Below, in pieces: positions 52,036 to 59,756 of a DNA stretch of 64,000 nt. The stretch is from positions 62,001 to 126,000 of the forward strand of contig DASSGH010000043.1 of NCBI GenBank assembly GCA_035693615.1. The letters run 5' to 3'. Source of the DNA: VAZQ01 sp035693615 (lineage in GTDB: Bacteria; Pseudomonadota; Alphaproteobacteria; Rhizobiales; Xanthobacteraceae). The notes below the pieces were generated by a model, which saw only the letters and a program-made list of their open reading frames with translations, did not search any database and was not told where the DNA came from. The number at the start of each line of letters is the position of its first letter. Within the stretch, counting starts at the first letter, position 1. The position numbers and the translations under genes were made by a program.

Positions 52036-52725
52036 ATGATTGCCGCCATGCACGTTCTCTGCACCAACGGCGTGAAGTCGGTGCTGCTCGAGCTCATCCC
52101 GGCATTCGAGCGTGCCCGCGATGCGAAGCTTGCGGTCACCTGGGGATCGACGCAGGCTCTCCTCAAAGACCTCGAGACCGGCGCCGGCGGCGACGTCGCC
52201 ATTTTGACCGCCGAGGCGATCGATGACCTCACCAAGCAGGGCAAGGTCAAAGCCGGCAGCCGCGTCGATCTCGCCCGCTCCGGCATCGGGGTTGCGGTGC
52301 GCAAGGGCGCCAAGCGGCCCGACATTGCTTCGCCGGAGGCGCTTAAACGCGCGCTGCTTGCGGCAAAGAGCGTCGCGCATTCCAAGACCGGCTTGAGCGG
52401 CATTTATTTTCCCACCGTGCTCGCCCGTCTCGGCATCGCCGAAGAGATGAAGGCAAAGATCGTGATGCCGGATGCGGGCACGCCGGTCGGCGAACTCGTC
52501 GCCAAGGGCGAGGCCGAGATCGGCATCCAGCAGATCAGCGAGCTGTTGCCCGTCGCCGGGATCGACATCGTCGGCCCGCTGCCGGCGCCGCTGCAGAAGA
52601 TCACGGTCTTCTCGGGTGGCGTCTTAACGGCGGCGAAGGAGGCGAGCCTCGCAGCGGCGTTGCTGACATTCCTCGCCGCCGAATCCCCGCGCCTGCTCAA
52701 CGCGAAGGGCCTGGAGCCGGCATAG
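52036..52725 (+). CDS. Substrate-binding (ModA-like) protein without signal peptide
   Basis: A 229-residue type 2 periplasmic-binding-protein fold: MHVLCTNGVKSVLLELIPAFERA, VTWGSTQALLKDLETGAGGDVAILTAEAIDDL, and a second lobe with GTPVGELVAKGEAEIGIQQISEL. This resembles molybdate/tungstate-type binding proteins, but there is no signal peptide or lipobox, so it may act in the cytosol as a sensor or accessory. The start could be 52036 or 52048. It lies just before a repeat and the ThDP enzyme on the other strand. Confidence 0.75.
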   Translation: MIAAMHVLCTNGVKSVLLELIPAFERARDAKLAVTWGSTQALLKDLETGAGGDVAILTAEAIDDLTKQGKVKAGSRVDLARSGIGVAVRKGAKRPDIASPEALKRALLAAKSVAHSKTGLSGIYFPTVLARLGIAEEMKAKIVMPDAGTPVGELVAKGEAEIGIQQISELLPVAGIDIVGPLPAPLQKITVFSGGVLTAAKEASLAAALLTFLAAESPRLLNAKGLEPA

Positions 52726-52736
52726 CGGTTTACGTC

Positions 52737-52854
52737 ATGGCCGGGCTTAAGCCGGCCATCCATCGTTTCGTAAAAGTCCTTCCGACAAGATGGACCCGCG
52801 GGTCGTAAGCGCGTTTACGCGCGTCTTCGACGCGCTTTTGCCCGCGGGCGACAC
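52737..52854. repeat. Second repeat family, copy B
   Basis: Hairpin ATGGCCGG (52737-52744) with CCGGCCAT (52752-52759), then a section 52787-52854 that matches copy A at 45554-45654 in order: AAGATGGAC, TCGTAAGCG, TTACGCGCGT, GACGCGCTTTTGCCCG and GGCGACAC. It is tucked between two convergent genes. The hairpin part is like the common rhizobial ATGGCCGGG...CCCGGCCAT intergenic repeat. Confidence 0.65.
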
Positions 52855-52867
52855 AAAGCCGGGATAA

Positions 52868-54625
52868 TCATCGGTGCTGCGTGATGGTATCGACGAGCGC
52901 CAGCCGTCCCTTCTTGACTTCGGCGAGCGCGCGCAACAGCGCGGGACGCACGTCCTGCGGCTTATCGATCGGGCCCTCCCCGTAGCAGCCCATGGCGCGG
53001 GCAAGCGCGCCGAAGTCGGGCTCCGGAGCGAACAGGTCCATGCCGATGTGGGCCTTGGACTCATCGGTCCCGCGCAATCGCGCCATGCGGATCTGGTGTT
53101 CCCAGTCGTTGTAGTAGGCGCGGTTGTTATGCATGACGACGAGCATCGGGATTTCGTATTTGGCGGCAATCCAGAGCGCGCCGGCGTCGAACATCAGATC
53201 GCCGTCGGGCTGGATGTCGACGACGACGCGGCCCGTGCCTTTGTGCGCGAGCGCCACGCCGAGTGAGATGCCGATCTGCGTAGAGGTGCCGAGCTCGGCG
53301 CCCGGATGCCGGTAGGCCTTGTCAAAATCCCAGAGCTTGCGCACCTGCTGCTTGAGCGTGTTTGCCGTGAGCACCCAGTCCTCGTTCTTGATCACCTCCC
53401 AGACTTCAAGCGCGAGCCGGCCGAAGGTGATCGGGGACGCGTCCCAATTGTGCCGCGCCTCCTCTTGCCATTTTGCCCAGACCTCATCGTGGCGCTTGGC
53501 CATCGCGGCCTTGCGCTCGGCGATGCGGGACGCGAGCTTGCCGTCGCGCGCAATACGCTCCTTGCACAAGCGTGTGAGCGCTGGAATGCCGAGCGCGGTG
53601 TCGCCCAAGGCGCGGATCGAGCAGGGCTGCATGCGGCAATAGTCGAACGCCCACTTGCTGATATTGATCTCGCCAAACCCGATCTCGACGAAATCGCACG
53701 AGGCCGGCGTGAGGCGTTCGCGCGTGCGCGTGGCGCTGTCGAGCTCGGTGAGCTGCTTCTCCCAGTCATTGACGTCGAGACCCACCACGAGATCGGTATG
53801 GCGAAGCGATGCCTGGTCCATGCTCAGGCACAGCGGGTGCTTGTTAGGAAAGTTGAGCGCGCCGTTGACGTCCCACACCGCTGCTCCGGCGGTCTGCGCC
53901 AACGTCACGATGCTCTCGAAGCCGCCCGCGCGCCGACCCGCATATTCCGCGAGCAGCATGGGATGCTCGGCGGCGAGCAGCTTCTCCGCGATTGCGGCGA
54001 TCGCATCGGGATCGGGCGCCATCGGCGCCGGGGTCGCTGCCGCGCCGGCGGGCGGCAGCGGCACGTTTGCGGCGAGCGGCGCCTCCTGCAGCGCCGCGTC
54101 GTAACACACATAGACTGGGCCCTGCGGCTCGGTGGTCATGATCGAATAGCCGCGCGCGAAGCTTTCCGGCACGCCTTCGATTGAGGTCGGCTGGTAGTCC
54201 CATTTGACGTAGTCGCGCACGGCATTGCCCTGAACCAGGGCCGAATGCGTCCAGTCGATGTGGGGGCGCCGCTTACCTTCGTCCATCGGGCCGGTCGCGC
54301 CGATTATGAAGATCGGGGCCCGGTCGATGTAGGCGTAATAGATTGCCATGCACGCGTGCAGCAGCCCGACGACATCGTGCAGGATCACCGCCATCGGCCG
54401 GCCGGTTGCCTTGGCATAGCCGTGCGCGATCTGTACCGCGATCTCCTCGTGTTGGCACAGCAGCATCGGCGGCTCGTTGCCGCCGTAATTGACGAGCGAA
54501 TCGTGCAAGCCGCGGAAGCTCGCGCCGGGATTGAGCGTGATGTGCGGGAAGCGGTAGCGCTTGATCAGATCGACGATCACATCGGACTGCCAGCCGCGAT
54601 AGTTGGCCGGCTTGCTTTGTCCCAT
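52868..54625 (-). CDS. Thiamin-diphosphate-dependent enzyme (acetolactate synthase/benzoylformate decarboxylase fold)
   Basis: A 585-residue ThDP enzyme with three domains: PYR domain with the catalytic glutamate Glu60 in QHEEIAVQIAHGYAKATGRP, a middle domain near 190-330, and the PP domain with DIQPDGDLMF and MHNNRAYYND about 28 residues later (the ThDP motif). Specificity is unknown: 2-keto-acid decarboxylation or ligation are both possible. ATG 54625 has GAGGAA 3-5 nt upstream; an ATG at 54661 is an alternative without a ribosome site. It is last in the minus-strand set ubiD-aldolase-small protein-cupin-cupin-ThDP. Confidence 0.85.
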   Translation of the reverse strand: MGQSKPANYRGWQSDVIVDLIKRYRFPHITLNPGASFRGLHDSLVNYGGNEPPMLLCQHEEIAVQIAHGYAKATGRPMAVILHDVVGLLHACMAIYYAYIDRAPIFIIGATGPMDEGKRRPHIDWTHSALVQGNAVRDYVKWDYQPTSIEGVPESFARGYSIMTTEPQGPVYVCYDAALQEAPLAANVPLPPAGAAATPAPMAPDPDAIAAIAEKLLAAEHPMLLAEYAGRRAGGFESIVTLAQTAGAAVWDVNGALNFPNKHPLCLSMDQASLRHTDLVVGLDVNDWEKQLTELDSATRTRERLTPASCDFVEIGFGEINISKWAFDYCRMQPCSIRALGDTALGIPALTRLCKERIARDGKLASRIAERKAAMAKRHDEVWAKWQEEARHNWDASPITFGRLALEVWEVIKNEDWVLTANTLKQQVRKLWDFDKAYRHPGAELGTSTQIGISLGVALAHKGTGRVVVDIQPDGDLMFDAGALWIAAKYEIPMLVVMHNNRAYYNDWEHQIRMARLRGTDESKAHIGMDLFAPEPDFGALARAMGCYGEGPIDKPQDVRPALLRALAEVKKGRLALVDTITQHR

Positions 54626-54771
54626 CTGTTCCTCAATCTGCCCGCGCTTGCGATCCATCATGCCGATAGCTAGAGCGTGCCCGATCGGAGGAGCGCGTTC
54701 ACGCTCGTCATCCGGCGCGCATTGACGCCGATCACTCCATATCGACGCAACGCCCGTGGCGGAAACGCGTT

Positions 54772-55332
54772 TCACCGCGCCGGCTGTTGGCCAGCCTCGA
54801 ATCCCGGTGCGCTTTCCACCTGATCGAACCAGTCGAAGCCCATCTCCTTGACGATGCGGTTGCTCATCATGATGAGCCGCGTGTCCGCGGTCGCGAAGTG
54901 CTGGTGCGTGGTGAAGGGAGGAATATAGATGTAATCGCCCTCTTTCCACTCGAACTTCTTCGGCACTTCGGCCCATTCCCATTTGAACGCCTCGAGACAA
55001 TCAAACTTCATGTCGCAGTGCAGGTCGTAGCCCGAGCCCTCGACCACGAAGATGATTTCCTCCCACATGTGGCGATGCTTGCCCGAGCGCTCGCCGGCCT
55101 TGAGAAACTGCATATAAGCCTCGACGCAGCATTCGCGCGTGTTCAGGCGATGATGGACGAGATGCTTGATCAAGCCATCAGGGCAACGCTCCCACGGCAT
55201 CTCCTCGGCTTTGACGACATTGGTCCGCGTCTCGTACTGCCTGCGGAAATTCTGCGAGGCCGCGACGTCGTCGGCATGAAATGTGCAGTTGGCGGAGCCG
55301 GACCATGCCTGGGCTTTGTCTTCGAAAGACAT
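54772..55332 (-). CDS. Cupin-domain protein (first of a pair)
   Basis: A 186-residue single-domain cupin. Motif 1 is H86-R-H88-MWEE92-IIFVVEGSG and motif 2 is GDYIYIPPFTTH143-QH145, giving a full 3-His/1-Glu metal site, so an Fe- or Mn-dependent dioxygenase or isomerase is possible. The protein has an extended N-terminus rich in aromatic residues. Its start is 12 nt after the stop of the second cupin gene, so the two are cotranscribed and may work together. Confidence 0.82.
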   Translation of the reverse strand: MSFEDKAQAWSGSANCTFHADDVAASQNFRRQYETRTNVVKAEEMPWERCPDGLIKHLVHHRLNTRECCVEAYMQFLKAGERSGKHRHMWEEIIFVVEGSGYDLHCDMKFDCLEAFKWEWAEVPKKFEWKEGDYIYIPPFTTHQHFATADTRLIMMSNRIVKEMGFDWFDQVESAPGFEAGQQPAR

Positions 55333-55344
55333 TCGCGCGTCTCC

Positions 55345-55944
55345 TCAAATATCGGCCGGCGGTTTGTAGGACTCCTGGCCTGGGGGCAATTTCTCGGGCG
55401 GCCACTCTACGATCTTTTGGAACAGGAGGTGCATGAAGAGGAACAGCGGCTTTGCTTTGAACACCAGGAGAATGGCCTCCTCGTTGGCATCGTCGTTGAA
55501 GTGCTGATGCACGCAACCGTTCTCGACGATCATCACGTCGCCGGCCTTCCAGGGGATGTGGCGGCCGTCGTGCACGTCGTGGCCGCGGCCCTTGAGCACG
55601 TAGAACACCGCGCTGTTGAGATGGCCGTGCTTCTGTCCGTAGGCGCCCGGCGCATAAGCCTCGATGTGCGATTCCATCGACTGGACGATGCTGGTCGCTT
55701 GCGGACTGATCACGCTTTTGCCGAACTGGCCGGGGCCGCCCTTCCACGGCACGTCGCGGGACGAATAGACCCGCTTCTCCTCAAGGAGCGCCTTGTAGAG
55801 ATGACTGTAGGTGCCTTCGAGCGCGCGCACGAAGGTACGCTTCTTGGCCCAGCGCTCCCACCTCTCGTGCTTCTTCTCCTCGGCATATTCGTCGGGCTGA
55901 TTATGCCCGATGCCGGGCCGCACCTGGTCGTACATCCCCGTCAT
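55345..55944 (-). CDS. Cupin-domain protein (second of a pair)
   Basis: A 199-residue cupin with motif 1 KH106-GH108-LNSAVFYVLKGRG and motif 2 GDVMIVENGCVH146-QH148-F. The glutamate that usually follows the two histidines is absent (LNSAV), unlike in its partner, so the metal site may be altered. HGHLNSAVFYVLKG recalls gentisate-dioxygenase-like cupins. ATG 55944 has GGGAG about 9 nt upstream; Met4 is also possible. A 270-nt gap with nothing recognised lies between it and the small-protein gene. Confidence 0.78.
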   Translation of the reverse strand: MTGMYDQVRPGIGHNQPDEYAEEKKHERWERWAKKRTFVRALEGTYSHLYKALLEEKRVYSSRDVPWKGGPGQFGKSVISPQATSIVQSMESHIEAYAPGAYGQKHGHLNSAVFYVLKGRGHDVHDGRHIPWKAGDVMIVENGCVHQHFNDDANEEAILLVFKAKPLFLFMHLLFQKIVEWPPEKLPPGQESYKPPADI

Positions 55945-56214
55945 TCCGGCGTCTCCCTGGAAACGGGTGCGCGATGGCGTTTCGCGCCAGCCGTCGTTGC
56001 AAACACGCTGTGAATTGGCCTTGTGGGCTGTCATTACGGGATAACGGGAAACGGTGCAACGCTCCGGCCCCGCTACTTGGTTCTCGCGATGCCAGGCGGC
56101 CAACGCCACTACGCGAACGATGGCGTTACCTAGGATGAGCCGGTTTTGGACCGCGCGCCGCCGCAGACGCCGCGGCGAGCGGTGCATGGGAGCGGGGAAT
56201 TTGGGGGAGGACTG

Positions 56215-56445
56215 CTAGCGCCTGCTCGCGGCGTAAAAGGACGTCGCACTGCGCTGTTTGAGATCGCCGAAGGTGAGGACGCGGGCGCGAAGCTGCGCGA
56301 GCGTTCCGCGCTCGGTCAACGGCAGACCGCAAACCTTCTCCGCCGCCTCTTTTTCGCTGCCGGCCTCGACCTTGCGCCAGTTGTGCTGGGGATTCCATTC
56401 GCCGTTAGGCCAATGTTGCACCTGGTAAGTTCGCTTTGTTTGCAT
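56215..56445 (-). CDS. Small conserved-looking protein, 76 residues
   Basis: A short basic protein beginning QTKRTYQVQHWPNGEWNPQHNW and then a charged helix (KVEAGSEKEAAEKVCGLPLTERG). Its ATG at 56445 has GGGGGAA 6 nt upstream. The W/N-rich N-terminus recalls small rhizobial proteins of unknown function that look like DNA- or RNA-handling domains. No known domain is recognised. Confidence 0.65.
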   Translation of the reverse strand: MQTKRTYQVQHWPNGEWNPQHNWRKVEAGSEKEAAEKVCGLPLTERGTLAQLRARVLTFGDLKQRSATSFYAASRR

Positions 56446-56642
56446 CGTGTTCCCCCGACGTTTCGTGCGGTGGCGCGGGTACAAATCGTTTTTGGCGACA
56501 ATCGGGCGCGGCGCGTGAACTATTGTGAAATCTCTCGCCGCGGTGTTGCCGCTTTCAACCACGGCCGTGCGCGCGACGGCAGCGGTCGCCAATGCGCGAT
56601 CTAGCTCCAGGCAACGTTAACGGAAAGTTAACGCCGCGAACC

Positions 56643-57503
56643 TCACCGCCGGTTTCTTGCGCGGGTCTTGCTCGTGGCGCGGGCGACAGGTCGCGGCGCG
56701 GACCGTGCCGGGGCGAGGCCGGCCGTTTGCGGCCGCGCGATCCTGCCGAGCTCCTTCATCCGCGGCAGTCCGGCGGTGGCCCACATCGCCTCCGCTTTTT
56801 GCAGTCGCGTCACCCAATACTCCCACGCCCGCTCGACCCCGCGCGGGCCGAGATTGTGGCCCCCGCACTTCTCCACCTCCCCCGGCGACAACGGCCCCGG
56901 TGTTCCGATCGTCATCGCGCGCAGCTGCAGCTCGGCATTGCGAGTCGTGTAGATGGAACGAAACACGCATTCGCGCAGCGATTTGCCAGCAAGCGAGGCG
57001 CCGTGCCGCCGCAGGAGCAGCATGTAGTGCGGGCCGAGCGCGCGGGCATGGGAGGCGCCTTCCTCCGGCGTGCTCACCAATAGATTGGTATCGCCGAATT
57101 CGTCCCGGCTGTCCCAGAACGGCACCTTGATTCCGAGTGTGCCGCCGAGGTGAAACAGCGGCACGAGCTCCACCCCAGTGGCGCAGAACGGCAGCACCGA
57201 AGGGGCGTGGTGGTGGCACACGGAATTCACGTCCGGCCGCACTTTGTAGATTTCGCCGTGGATCACCATCTCGCTATAGAGCCGCACGCTGGTGGGTACG
57301 ACCGGTTTGGAATCGAGCGTCATCTCCAGAATGTCCGACGGCTCGACCAGCTCGGAGGCGCGATGCCGCGAAATGAAATAGCGATTCGGATCCTTGGGAT
57401 TGCGGACGCTGATGTGGCCGAACGCGTCGATAATGCCTTCGTTGGCGAGAATGCGGTTGGCGACCGCGAGTTCATGGCGCAGTTCGGCAAAAGCGTCGGG
57501 CAT
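56643..57503 (-). CDS. Class II aldolase/adducin-family protein
   Basis: A 286-residue protein with the class II aldolase fold (LANRILANEGIIDAFGHISVRNP, then SEMVIHGEIYKVRPDVNSVCHHHAPSV with Glu78, His82, His97 and His99 around the zinc site). Members are L-fuculose- or L-ribulose-phosphate-type aldolases but also zinc decarboxylases acting on aromatic acids such as 3,4-dihydroxyphthalate. Next to ubiD a decarboxylase role is plausible, as inference. The C-terminal ~30 residues are a basic, proline-rich tail. GGAGG lies 8 nt before ATG 57503. Confidence 0.85.
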   Translation of the reverse strand: MPDAFAELRHELAVANRILANEGIIDAFGHISVRNPKDPNRYFISRHRASELVEPSDILEMTLDSKPVVPTSVRLYSEMVIHGEIYKVRPDVNSVCHHHAPSVLPFCATGVELVPLFHLGGTLGIKVPFWDSRDEFGDTNLLVSTPEEGASHARALGPHYMLLLRRHGASLAGKSLRECVFRSIYTTRNAELQLRAMTIGTPGPLSPGEVEKCGGHNLGPRGVERAWEYWVTRLQKAEAMWATAGLPRMKELGRIARPQTAGLAPARSAPRPVARATSKTRARNRR

Positions 57504-57695
57504 AGCTTGATCCTCCGTTCTGGAACGATTTGGTAGTCGTCATGCTGGGTTTTACGCCGGGCATCCACGTCCTTGCGAACTAATGGCGATAAAGCGTTCA
57601 TCGCGGGGCATACGCGCACGCCCGCGCGCCTTCGCGCCATGACCGACCATGACGAAACAAAGGGGGGCACATCGTCGATCGTCCGGCCGTGCGTG
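57504..57695. repeat. Worn copy of the rhizobial palindromic intergenic repeat and flanking gap
   Basis: The gap between the aldolase and ubiD genes starts with a relic of the ATGCTGGG...CCGGGCAT type hairpin (about 57541-57566), similar to that in repeat copy B at 52737. The remainder (to 57695) has a second short symmetric stretch (GCGCACGCCCGCGCGCC region) but no gene. The paired-hairpin copy 2 follows. Confidence 0.45.
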
Positions 57696-57862
57696 CTGAG
57701 TGCGGTGGATTTGAAGTTCCTATCATGGTGCCTCAAGCTCGCTTAGGAACTTCAAATCCAAAGACCGCACTAGAGTTATAAGGTTGCTAGCGTCCCTTTG
57801 ATTCCGGAGTTCGCATTTGAGCGTGCCGCGAGGGCGTGCGAACTTCGGAATCGGGACACTAG
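57696..57862 (+). repeat. Paired-hairpin CTAG repeat, copy 2 (aldolase-ubiD gap)
   Basis: Hairpin 1 (57696-57773): AGTGCGGT pairs with ACCGCACT, inner 16-bp stem (57707-57722 with 57744-57759), AAAG bulge at the same place as in copy 1. Linker AGTTATAAGGTTG (57774-57786, again 13 nt). Hairpin 2 (57787-57862): CTAGCGTCCC with GGGACACTAG, TTT bulge, inner stem GATTCC...GGAATC. The last CTAG (57859-57862) contains the ubiD stop codon on the minus strand. One insertion (CTGAG for CTAG) marks the left border. Confidence 0.85.
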
Positions 57863-59385
57863 CCGCATCCGATCCTGGCGAGAAGATCGGCGAACTTTTC
57901 CTGGACCTTGCGCCGCAGTTCGGGGCTTGCCCGCGCAACACGGGGAAAATTCCCCAGGCGCTCGAAGGGCCGGCAGGCGTCGATGATGGCGCGGGAATTG
58001 GTCGAGCTCGCCTTGTCGAGCAAGGGATCGAGCGGTCCGCTCCAGGCGCGGCGCACGAATTCGATGTCACTTGCGGGATCGCAGCGCGTGCATATTGCCC
58101 ACATGACGTCGAATAGGTCGCTTGGATCGACGTCTTCGTCGACCACAACGACGAAGCGTCCGAGATAGGAGGCCGACTGGCAGCCGGCCGCCAGCAGGCC
58201 GGCCTGGCGCGCATGGCCGGGATAGGCTTGCTTGATGGCGACGACGTTGAACATGCGCGCGCCGCCAAATTCGTGCACCCACACGCCGGCGACCCCGGAG
58301 AGTCCCGCGCGCTCGACCTCGTCCCAGATCATTCCCGCCTTCATCACGCATTTGCTGAAGGAGAAATCGGACGGCGGACGCATCGGCGAGGCGATGCCGA
58401 GGATCGGATCGTTGCGGTAATAAACGCGCCTGACCTCGACAACCGGCTGTTCGCTCGGGCTCGAGGCGTAATAACCGGTGAACTCGCCGAATGGTCCTTC
58501 CCGGGCCTTGATCGAATCGACCATCTCGCCTTCGAGCACGATTTCGGCGTGCGCCGGCATGGGCAGGCCATGCAGCTCGCTCGGCACGATCGCGTACGGC
58601 TCGCCGCGATGGCCGCCGGCATAGTCGTATTCGCACAGGCCGAACTTGAGCTCGTTCCCCCCGGCGAGGAACAGGAGCGGGTCGTGCCCGCAGGAAATCA
58701 GAACGGGACACGGCTTGCCGGCGCCGAAGTATTTCTCGCGAATCTGCCGCCCGTGCTTGCCCGGCGAGATCCAGAGCGAGACGTGATTCCTGTCCTGCAC
58801 CATGCCGCGGTAGGTTCCGCAGTTGACCCAGTCCGCGTCCGGGTCGCGCATGACGACGAGATCGTCGGTGCCGATGTAGCGGCCGCCGTCGTGCTCGTGC
58901 AGGAACGGCACCGGAAATTTCAGCACGTCGACCGCGCCGTCGCGGTCGACGTTCTCGAGTACCGGTCCCTTCACTACGGTCTTGGGCGGGATCGGGCGGT
59001 GGGTTTTCATGCGCCCGCGATAGGCGCGCACCACGTCGAGCGGATGCTCGGGGACGGGCAGGCCGAGCGCGATTGCGAGCCGCTTCGACGAATTGGTCGC
59101 ACCAGAGAGGAGCCGCATCCCCTTTCCGTAGCCAGGCACCTCCTCGAATAGGATCGCCGGCGGCTCGGGGCGGGCGTGATTGACGATCTCGGCGAGCGTG
59201 CCCATCTCGAGGTTCCAGTCGGCGCCCTTGATGCGCACGACCTCGCCCGCGCTTTCTGCTCGCGCGATGAACTCCCGCAAATCGGCGTGCGGCCGATCGT
59301 AGGCGTTGAAGGTCTCACCCCGACTGCCTGGGAGTTTTTCCAGCACGGCGTCACTCTGCGAAATGCTTTTCCGCTGTTCTGCCAC
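57859..59385 (-). CDS. UbiD-family decarboxylase
   Basis: A 508-residue prenyl-FMN-dependent (de)carboxylase. The conserved PFGEFTGYY is at 298-306; Arg193 in the YRGM segment and the AEIVLEGEM segment (279-287) are the likely catalytic Arg/Glu elements; WNLEMGTLAE and MRPPSDFSFSK are family-typical. It may act on aromatic or unsaturated acids; the true substrate is unknown. A UbiX partner (prFMN maker) is not seen in the window. Its TAG stop is the end of repeat copy 2 and copy 3 lies upstream of its start, so this gene is bracketed by the two copies. Confidence 0.87.
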   Translation of the reverse strand: MAEQRKSISQSDAVLEKLPGSRGETFNAYDRPHADLREFIARAESAGEVVRIKGADWNLEMGTLAEIVNHARPEPPAILFEEVPGYGKGMRLLSGATNSSKRLAIALGLPVPEHPLDVVRAYRGRMKTHRPIPPKTVVKGPVLENVDRDGAVDVLKFPVPFLHEHDGGRYIGTDDLVVMRDPDADWVNCGTYRGMVQDRNHVSLWISPGKHGRQIREKYFGAGKPCPVLISCGHDPLLFLAGGNELKFGLCEYDYAGGHRGEPYAIVPSELHGLPMPAHAEIVLEGEMVDSIKAREGPFGEFTGYYASSPSEQPVVEVRRVYYRNDPILGIASPMRPPSDFSFSKCVMKAGMIWDEVERAGLSGVAGVWVHEFGGARMFNVVAIKQAYPGHARQAGLLAAGCQSASYLGRFVVVVDEDVDPSDLFDVMWAICTRCDPASDIEFVRRAWSGPLDPLLDKASSTNSRAIIDACRPFERLGNFPRVARASPELRRKVQEKFADLLARIGCG

Positions 59386-59573
59386 GCCCCATCGACCTTG
59401 TCATCGTGTCCTCACCACGGCTCCAGCGGATTCCCGTCCGGGATTCGCGCCGCCCACGCCCCGTGCGCGCAATCGCTTGCGCGCGAGCGATCTCCTTCAA
59501 ACGGCTGGCGTTTTGACGCTGCTCGATGCGTCGTGCCATAACCGCCCGTCCGGCACGGCGCCGGTGTGAGGCA
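59386..59573. other. ubiD upstream gap before repeat copy 3
   Basis: This 188-nt stretch is upstream of the minus-strand ubiD start and left of repeat copy 3; it should hold the ubiD promoter. No gene is recognised. A short symmetric CCGGCACGGCGCCGGTG (around 59550-59566) is present. Confidence 0.35.
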
Positions 59574-59744
59574 CCAGTGCCGCCGATTTGAAATTCCTGC
59601 ACCGTGTGCCGCGAGTCCGCCTCAGGAATTTCAAATCGAAAAGCGGCACTAGAATCATAGAGTTGCTAGTGCCCTTTGGTTTTCGAAGTTCGTGCCCGAG
59701 TTTGCCACGCTGTATCACGAACTTCGAAAACCGGGCACTACTAG
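59574..59744 (+). repeat. Paired-hairpin CTAG repeat, copy 3 (between ubiD and the EutA-like gene)
   Basis: Hairpin 1 (59574-59652): CCAGTGCCGC pairs with GCGGCACTAG (one mismatch), inner 16-bp stem (59584-59599 with 59623-59638), AAAA bulge. Linker AATCATAGAGTTG (59653-59665, 13 nt). Hairpin 2 (59666-59744): TAGTGCCC/GGGCACTA, TTT bulge (59675-59677), 17-bp stem (59678-59694 with 59716-59732) with GAAGTTCG core. The final CTAG runs into GGGAG, the Shine-Dalgarno of the next gene. Confidence 0.88.
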
Positions 59745-59756
59745 GGAGCACGCTGA

